Shown one piece after another: positions 56,842 to 64,000 of a stretch of DNA of 64,000 nt. Below the pieces are notes generated by a model. The model ran no database searches. It had not been told where the DNA came from and saw only the letters and a program-made list of their open reading frames with translations. The translations under genes and the position numbers were made by a program. The stretch is from Isoetes taiwanensis (lineage: Eukaryota > Streptophyta > Lycopodiopsida > Isoetales > Isoetaceae), in the NCBI GenBank assembly GCA_021234155.1, contig JAJEKV010000137.1, forward strand, positions 556,001 through 620,000, read 5' to 3'. Within the stretch, counting starts at the first letter, position 1; the number at the start of each line of letters is the position of its first letter.

Positions 56842-59207
56842 TTAGAAGAGACATAGCCTCACAAAGTTATTTTGGTCTGGATAAGTGTGGCCTGTTTTCC
56901 TGCTTCCATGGAAGGAATCCACAGGATTATTGCCAAACAGCCAGTGACAGACCCAGTCCCCTTCCTTGACATTGAGCTGCTCAAATTCTTGGCGAAGTGA
57001 AGCCATCCACTTATGGCAGATTGCATATTACTTCATCTCCTTTCCATCCACTTCACTAACCAAACTGAGTTCAAAAAACTTAGTACCATGTAAGTAGTGA
57101 CAATAATAAACAGCATAAGGGAATGCAAAGCTATGGCAAGAAACTGGAGAAACTAAGCCATTTTTTATTTCCAACTTGCTGATGGTCATAGGTTCTTTAG
57201 ATCCAGCAGTGGTAGGGGAGTAAAGGAGCTCAACGTATGATCCTAGGATGGAATAAACATAGTCTATCATAGATTCCACGGAGCTGATGCATCTTCTAAT
57301 CTCTCCTTTGCGGAGGGCTTGATTGCAACCATTGGCACTAGATGCCATGGTGTAGAACATGTTGGATTTATGTGGGATGTCCAAAAGAGTGAGAAGCATA
57401 TTAAGAGATTGCTCTGTGATGTGACAGGAAGATAATCTTCCAGAGATTTAGGAAGGAAGGAGGACCTAGGCAGTGGCTCTTTTGTTGAGGATGATCTTGC
57501 ACCTCTTGGTATGGATCGATGATGTGGCATGCCCTTTGGGCTGAATGGTCATCTCTCGAAGAGACACATCTCCATGATCAGACACACCTCTTCATAATCC
57601 ATTCTATAAATGTACAAGCCAAGGCTGGGGCTATTCCAGTCAGTCAGATCAATATATACTTCCGCTATTCATATCTTTTGTCATGGTATCAGAGCCAGAG
57701 ATGGCTTAGAAGATCTGAAGGATTCGTGGCTGCTATAGAGCAGCCCTGGGACCTGCTATGATGGAGAGTAATGCGTAGACGATGAAGATGAAGAGCTCAG
57801 ATTAGAATTGAAGATGATGAAGACTTAGGCTTCTAGAACTAAGGTCTATGAATGCAGATAAGAAGAAGTCACTAAAGGGTGATTGGGACTCCAAGCAGAC
57901 AATCGCCGGACTAGGAGACAATTTGATTGGAAGAATCAACAATCTTATCTGGTCATTGGGTCTTAGGTCATATATTAGATATGCTATATTATAGAGATGC
58001 TAGATCATGGGAGGGTGTTGAGGATGATCTTGCACCTCTTGGTATGGATCGGTGATGTGGCATGCCCTTTGGGCTGAATGGTCATCTCTCCAAGAGACAC
58101 ATCTCCATGATCAGAACACCTCTTCATAATCCATTCTATAAATGTACAAGCCAAGGTTGGGGTTATTCCAGTCAGTCAGATCAATATATACTTCTGCTAT
58201 TCATATCTTTTGTCAGAGATGGCCTAGAAGATCCGAAGGGTTCGTGGCTGCTGTAGAGCAGCCCTGGGACCTGCTATGAAGGAGAGTAATGTGTAGACGA
58301 TGAAGATGAAGATCTCAGATTAGAATTGAAGAAATTGGAGGTATTATTTTCCTATTTGTTTCATTCCAAATCCATGTATAGAAGACCCAGATGCCTGCAT
58401 GCATGCTGGGATTGCAATGGCGGAATCTCCATTGTATCTGCTGAATATGGTGGGTAATTTGCTTATGAAAGAAGCACACAGATGCCCACAAATCTGAAGC
58501 AGAGAGCAAAGGAGATTTTAGAGGTAAATATGTTGCTGAGCATTTTCTATTTCTTCATTTGTTTCCCTTGATAGCCTGGTTTCAAGAATGAAACTGGAAG
58601 AAGCCCACAAGAGGCTTGTGCTTAGGAAGACATCCTAAAGCAAGATGCAGTTCAGAAGAAGGAATTGCAGAGCAAAGGGGAGCAATAAGAAGACTCCTAA
58701 GATGCTTGATCGGATCACAGATCAAGGGGGGTGTTGAGAAATAATGATCTGGATCCTAATCGCGGATCACTAACGTGGATGCCAGCAGAGCAATCCTTAT
58801 GAAATGCCATTAGAATACTTGTTCAGTTTTGTATCTTTTCATCAATCTATATAATGTAAACTACGGGGGTTTTCCAGCGACTCAGATCAATTCATCTCCT
58901 TCATTTCTGTAATTTATCATCTTTAAGGTCTGGAAGCGTGACTTGGCCGCCCTTCTTGACTTCTTGAGTTGGCCATGTGGGAAGAAGACATTGGGGTCCC
59001 ATTTCAAGGCTTCAAGCATTCCAGGAGTTTGTTTAGTTGGGGTGTGGAGAAAGAATTGCATACAAAACCAGCCCTTGTGCATAGTGTAGCTGCATCCCAT
59101 GAACTGGACAGAATATTTTCGATGTCTTCCTCCATCAGTGGACTCAGGATTTGCAAAAGCTCTTTGGGAATGTTCAGTCCTGGCATCTTCTCCCTTATTG
59201 CCTGCAA
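56842..59207 (-). pseudogene. BURP-domain protein gene, interrupted by a TRIM-type element
   Basis: On the minus strand: 59207-58925 reads LNIPKELLQILSPLMEEDIE, then with frameshifts NVFFPHGQLKK and TLPDLK. The insertion 57483-58919 follows. Then 57477-57400 reads EPLPRSSFLPKSLEDYLPVT, continuing as NMLLTLLDIPHKSNMFYTMA, then KGEIRRCISSVESMIDYVYS (57330-57240). The BURP end has four CH pairs: SCHSFAFPYAVYYCHY (57150-57105), ICHKWM (56999) and VCHWLF (56950), with the stop at 56842. BURP proteins are plant cell-wall or apoplastic proteins. Inactivating lesions are an in-frame TAA at about 57028-57030 just before ICHKWM, two frameshifts in the first part, and the insertion. The reading across the insertion becomes continuous when one TCTTT copy is discounted. 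The N-terminal signal peptide was not found. Confidence 0.85.
57483..58919 (+). mobile_element. Chimeric three-LTR TRIM/copia-type mini-retrotransposon
   Basis: Flanked by the direct repeat TCTTT (57478-57482 and 58920-58924). LTR1 57483-57683 begins TGTTGAG and ends GTCA. The primer-binding site TGGTATCAGAGC (57684-57695, matching initiator tRNA-Met as in copia elements) follows. A 320-bp internal part ends in a purine tract (GGGAGGG, to 58015). LTR2 58016-58215 is nearly identical to LTR1. A second leader lacks the 14-bp PBS block. Different internal sequence ends in the purine tract AAGGGGGG (58724-58731). LTR3 58732-58919 begins TGTTGAG and ends ATCA but is clearly diverged from LTR1/2. 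There is no coding capacity. It sits in the BURP coding region. Confidence 0.85.
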
Positions 59208-60021
59208 GGCAGTATGTCTGGAATCTGCCTTAGCTCTCCATACCTACATTAACAAATGCCCACACTTGAAGTTAGCACCATAACTATATTACCCATTATA
59301 TAGAGCTGGCTAGCATACTATTATATGGCACCTTAACATAGAGCAAAAAAGGATTGTCAGGATTGCTGCCCTTGCTGTGAAACCCATCTCTTTGTCTTGG
59401 CAACCTTCTGATCTGTTGCCTCTCTTATATTCAAAACTTTGGTTCTTTTTTAAATCCATGATAATGTCATCATGGTACTTCAAGGGGCCACCCCCATTTG
59501 CTCGTAATATTGTATGAGGACCACCCTTGTCTGTTCATTTTAAAATTCTGCCTGAACCAATCAGCGCTAGATTGTAAAACTAATGCATGAATTCCGTTGA
59601 TTTTATCTGGTAAACTTTAGAAAAAATCATGTTTACAGTTGTGGCTATGAAATATAAAATAGATTCATTCTAATGACAAACTTATTATTTCCTAGACTGC
59701 ACGGTCTTCAAGAGATAGTGAATAAATCTTATCTTATTACTAGCATTAAGAATATATGAGAAATTAACTTCTGTAAAAAATGATTTTAAAGCTTGTCAAA
59801 CTTTCTAACAGCAGTCAATAATGAAAAATGCCCCTCTCCTTCAAGCAAAGGTCTAGCCACTAAATTGCAGAATAGTTCTAAAAGCAGGCTTGTCCAAAAT
59901 GATAATCTTCAATATTATACATTTCTCTTTGTCCCACGAAATGAACACCAAACTGCCATTACATATATTATTAGGTTCTAAGGTTAGATTGTATCAACCT
60001 AGAGGAATATGAAGCATCGCT

Positions 60022-60140
60022 CCTTCCTTGACATTGAGCTGCTCAAGTCCTTGGAAAAGAGAGGGCATCCACTTGTGGCAAATTATACTTTTCATCGTCT
60101 TATTTCTGTCCACTTCACGAACCAAACATAATTAACAAGG
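60022..60140 (-). pseudogene. Second BURP-domain fragment
   Basis: The minus strand reads LVREVDRNKTMKSIICHKWM followed by PSLFQGLEQLNVKEGA. This matches the segment around the third CH pair of the BURP pseudogene at 56.9-57.1 kb (LVSEVDGKEMK then stop, YAICHKWMASLRQEFEQLNV). The stop codon of the first copy is absent here, showing the ancestral reading was open. Only about 40 residues remain. It indicates a local duplication of the BURP gene. Confidence 0.75.
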
Positions 60141-60269
60141 TGCTGCGCACGGAGGGTTGCCCTTCATGGTCAGAGAGTGAAGTGGCTTAAATCATAGTTC
60201 AAAGTCATGTTTTGACAGTCAATTTAAATTGCTACTTCTAGACAATAGAATACTTGAACAATGTACTGA

Positions 60270-60545
60270 ATAGCTACCTCTTGCTCAAGATCAAAAAACT
60301 TGCAGACATCCTTTGCCACATCCAAAACACACCTCTTCTTCTTGGTACCAATGTTATAAACATGGCCAACTTCTCCTTTGTGAAGAACAACATCAAAAGC
60401 TTCAGCAACATCTTCACAGAAAAGATAACTCCTTACATTGCTGCATCTCCATGGATCGGAAGAGGTCTGCCCTGCATTGCAAGAAGGATTAGCTTAGGTA
60501 TCAGCTTCTCAGGAAATTGATTGGGGCCATAAACTGATTCACCAA
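60270..60545 (-). pseudogene. RHM-type UDP-glucose 4,6-dehydratase (rhamnose synthase) fragment
   Basis: The minus strand reads [20 protein letters not shown], then [11 protein letters not shown]. After a single missing base it continues [40 protein letters not shown] and DVAKDVCKFFDLEQE, ending at a donor-like GAG|GTAGCT. This is the 4,6-dehydratase domain of plant RHM proteins, which convert UDP-glucose toward UDP-rhamnose in the cytosol. About 90 of some 670 residues are present. The catalytic YxxxK region and the C-terminal domain are missing, and the frame is broken near 60441. It is a gene fragment, perhaps captured or left over from a duplication. Confidence 0.85.
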
Positions 60546-63320
60546 AGAGGCATAAATCTGGTTGGGATCACCATTATTTTGCAGAAAAATATCATTATCT
60601 GTCATCTTCGATCTGGCCATGTCCAGGCCATATTTAAACAGGCCGGATAAGCCACCGTTGTGGACGACGACCAAACCTGCACTGGCCGGTTAGATGGTTT
60701 GCACAGCTGCCGCCCAACAACAAGGGCGACTGCCAGTTTATAGCCGATAGGGAATTTGGAGCAGTTTTTAGCATATTCCAGATATATACTAGCATATACC
60801 CAAAACATGCCAAAAACCCACATAACCAAGGGATTGCCCCCCTAGGGGCAACCCAAAAATTGCAACAAGACGCCCAACGAATTCATTGAAAAATCTACTT
60901 GAAGATGTACGGAACTACATCACTTGGCATGAAGGATATAGGTCTGGCGATCAACATGTTGAGCTGGGTATTCACTGTTAAATGTAGTAACAGTTAGTTG
61001 CAGTACTTAAGATGTCATAAACGATCTAGGTCCTTTCGATCTGGCATTTTATCTTGCATTTGTTCGTGAAGATGCTACGATTTTATTGAAACTCAAAAGC
61101 TAGAGAACGGAAGGACATATAAAATTCTGAGATGTGCACATCCTGTAAGCGCAGAAGCATGTCATTTATCAGCATTTAAAAATGTCCATCCTCCCATTAC
61201 CATATTCAGGAATCCACACTACCACTCTAAAATCTTATTTCTTAAAGATAATGCAGCATGAAGCTCTGGAAAACAGAATCTGGTTACAAGTCCATAATGG
61301 TCACACTTAGACAGCTTCTTCCAAACAAGAACAAAGAACAATTTAAAATACCGCGTCATTTTGGACCATTCAAGAGCAAAATATAGCACTGATTATTGCA
61401 TTACTCTACAGATGGCTTCAATAAAATTTGCTACATGAGAGAGAAAAGCGACCGATCGCAATTGTTTAGCATTTGCACTTTGTCATCTCATTTCCAGGTT
61501 AAGGAATTAGTTTTTCATTCTAACCACATGTTTGCATGTGGAGATGCCTTTGTTAACGTGATTACCTTATATAGTTGGGAAAAAATAATAGTCAGTACAT
61601 AACTTTGTGCTGCAGAACTTGAATGATGTGAGCAATACAACATACGTCACCCCTTTCTACTTTCTTTCCTTGCACTACATTTGAGATATCCACACGAAGC
61701 AAAACATCTGCACTACATATGGCATATAACCAGATAGCTTATGAACCATGAGGGTCTAGTGGACATCATCGTTTCCACTTAAGAAGCGATTCGATTAATT
61801 TGGTTTTATATATTTGATAGCTTTGAAAATATGCAATAAAGCATGATCCTGCTCTAAGCCAAGTGGCAAAATACACATATCAAGGATCATGGCCATGGCT
61901 ATAGATCATATGGTAGAAGTGTTCAAGTGAAAGCCTATCAAAGTATACAAATAATCGAATGTATTTTACTGTAAAATAGAAATTGAAAGGGTTTAGGTCA
62001 ACAACAAAAGTTGGAACAATTACAATCATAATTATTCCCAAATTTTTGAGCTCAACTGTGTTTGCACCCACCTGAGAACAAGAAAAAACAATGTGCATGA
62101 GTCCTGCATTTTGAACTTATCTAGCGGGACCCGGCCTTCAAATTCAAAGACATACGCATAAAACACAGTGCTAGGGATTTTTGTATATTGCATATATTCT
62201 GAAATGTGAAATACATGTCATCTTTGATATTGTCCCAACATTGTGTATCTCCATTTTCTCTTCTTAAAAAGGCTGTTATTCATATTGGACGAAAACACAT
62301 AACCTACACTCTAACGAAATAAAAACTTGCACCTAGCACACATTTCCGTTGCATGAAAGCCTATCTCCAATGCGACAGAATATTAGTATGGGTATTAGCT
62401 AGATCTAACAGCATCTGGAGAAATTAGTGCCCTGCTCAGACATGCTAAAAAAAATTACTCTAGAACTGAAAATTAGTAGAAATGATCATGAAGAAAAGCT
62501 CATCAGATATAGTGGTCAGACATAACATACAGATAATATGGTGGAAATTGTTGAAGTGATTTGGACACCATTATGCATCACCAACATACCCTTGCATGGC
62601 TTCTTGGCTTCCAATTTACCACTAAGAACCTTGGATTGTTGAGCTACTCCGCAACCCCAATTAAATCGGGAAATAAATGGGTTGCAATTCGAATCAGCAA
62701 ACTTAGCAAGCATCTCTAAACTGACAGTGGAAGCCATTGGCAATAAGAACTGGACATTGCCATCCATCCTAACTGAGACAATGCATATATTTCCACAATT
62801 AGTTGAGGAGAATAAAACCATAAACATTTCTCTGATAATGGCTAATTATTACAAGCGGCACACATTGCATGTAAATGTCGATTAAGGCAGACAAAGTACT
62901 CGATGCTGTCTTCACTTTCATGCAAGCCTTTTCTGAGCACTGGGTGGAATCATTTCGGCCTTTGCCATGCTCCACATTTTTGCCTTGCAAAATGGGCAAA
63001 CCCTGTGCTGTTCAAGTTGTGCACAATCAGCATTTTATACTTTAAATAGAAGAAGCAGGGGGGCCTTTAAGCACCGAAACAAAATGGAATCATGGTTTGT
63101 CTCTCTAGTTAATCAATCCAGAATTATGGCCACAGACAGGGAAACAATGCAAGGTTTTCCAAGAAACAATAGCTCAGGCGAAGACAGTATCTTTTCTTTG
63201 TTGTAATCGAAGTGCAGAGCCGTTCTTCCTGAGGTCTTAAACCAAAGTCTTACCATAACCTGTGAACCCGAAACAACAAAAGGGTAGAGCAAAATACAGT
63301 TGGGTCACGCAAGCACATTG
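60546..63320. other. AT-rich spacer, nothing assignable
   Basis: One minus-strand frame near 62740-62516 starts at an ATG (MASTVSLEMLAKFADSNCNP, then FISRFNWGCGVAQQSKVL) and looks protein-like, but I do not recognise it. No other feature supported. Confidence 0.4.
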
Positions 63321-63324
63321 GGAC

Positions 63325-64000
63325 TCATCGATCCCTGAAAGGATCTGCGCTTGCATCTGGTATCACACCTGTGTCTTCTTGTATCTGTATGAACTTATTC
63401 TCTGACAGATCTACATAGAATAGAAAGCCTTGATTCTTGGAGTCATCCACTGTGAAGTTAAATTTGACAGGGCCTTGCAAGTTGTTATCATGGATATCTA
63501 TATTTCTATATGCTGGAATGGTGGGAATTTCAGAAGTCAAATGGTTATGTGAGAGATTTACCAGACTAGCACCCCGAGTGTCATTCAAGACCCATGCGGT
63601 ACATTTCCAATGAGTTGGTTCTCATGCGACGGATCTAGATAATCCAAGGTGCTAGGTAATGTTGGTATAGTGCCGCTAAGCTTGTTTGATGATATATACA
63701 AGCTAGCTAGCCGTCAAATTGTTTGAATGATGCTGGAATACTGCCAACTAAAGAATTGTTAGAAAGTACTAAAGTGGCTAGATTTGACATAAACCCTAGG
63801 TGGCTTGGAATAGTGCCAGATAATTTATTGGACTGAAGATTAAGTATGTCCAACTTTTGAAGGTTTCCCCAGCTCTGCGGTATACGTCCCGACAACTTAT
63901 TCCCATCGAGAATATATAGGTGACATTGCTAAGGCTCCCCAATTCGGAGGTATCTTGCCACTAAACATGTTATCCAAAATAGAGAACCAATTGAGTTTGT
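63325..64000 (-). pseudogene. Leucine-rich-repeat receptor-like gene fragment, runs off the window
   Basis: Reading down from the window end: FSILDNMFSGKIPP, FLDGNKLSGRIPQSWGNLQK, LDILNLQSNKLSGTIPSHLG, MSNLATLVLSNNSLVGSIPA, LASLYISSNKLSGTIPTLPS, then LVNLSHNHLTSEIPTIP and LFYVDLSENKFIQIQEDTGV. These are plant-type extracellular LRRs (LxxLxLxxNxLxGxIP) of about 24 residues, as in LRR receptor kinases and receptor-like proteins. Frame changes occur near 63950, 63915, 63705 and 63600, and no membrane segment or kinase follows by 63325, so this part is a pseudogene or a badly decayed paralogue. The beginning lies beyond 64000. Confidence 0.8.

Noticed and set aside
57684-57695. TGGTATCAGAGC read as part of a tRNA gene
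   Set aside because: It is only the 12-nt primer-binding complement after an LTR; no tRNA cloverleaf surrounds it.

Overview
This is nuclear DNA of a land plant, probably a seed-free vascular plant such as a fern. The evidence is a spliced auxin-response-factor-type gene, PLS-type pentatricopeptide (PPR) remnants, BURP-domain and rhamnose-synthase fragments, a leucine-rich-repeat fragment, plant CACTA/MULE/copia/gypsy debris, LINEs and long AT-rich spacers. The fern assignment is an inference from the style of the PPR, ARF and LINE sequences; I could not search any database. No rRNA, tRNA, CRISPR array or bacterial-type operon was seen.

Layout. 0-9 kb: a decayed retroelement zone with three copies (two direct, one inverted) of a long LTR-like unit and a gag zinc-knuckle relic. 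9.7-11.2 kb: a PPR pseudogene with internal duplications. 12.8-13.4 kb: a MULE transposase scrap between inverted repeats. 16.5-20 kb: the one convincing host gene, a three-exon ARF-family gene that has the middle region and the PB1 domain but no B3 DNA-binding domain. 22-27.7 kb: a decayed LINE on the minus strand (ORF1, endonuclease, RT) with tandem 5' monomers, followed by a separate tandem array to 28.7 kb. 29.3-33.3 kb: a MITE, then a cysteine-cluster/DDE-type transposon gene split by a 5'-truncated LINE. 34-41.4 kb: clusters of GC-rich palindromes in AT-rich DNA, a CACTA (DUF4218) scrap, a minus-strand ParB-like gene remnant and another LINE 3' end. 42.5 kb: a second CACTA-type scrap. 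45.4-52.1 kb: a nearly intact LINE with overlapping ORF1/ORF2 and a poly-A tail. 52.3-55.3 kb: the 3' half of a gypsy element, followed by an intact extra ORF with its own TATA box. 56.8-60.5 kb: a minus-strand BURP pseudogene broken by a small chimeric copia/TRIM-type element with a clean 5-bp target duplication, plus a second BURP fragment and an RHM fragment. 63.3-64 kb: an LRR pseudogene running off the window.

Most of the window is transposable-element history rather than cooperating genes. The points most worth following up are the DNA-binding-domain-less ARF, the ParB-like gene with its palindromic repeats, the chimeric three-LTR TRIM in the BURP gene, the LINE promoter monomers with CAGAC-N4-GTCTG dyads, and the extra gypsy ORF.
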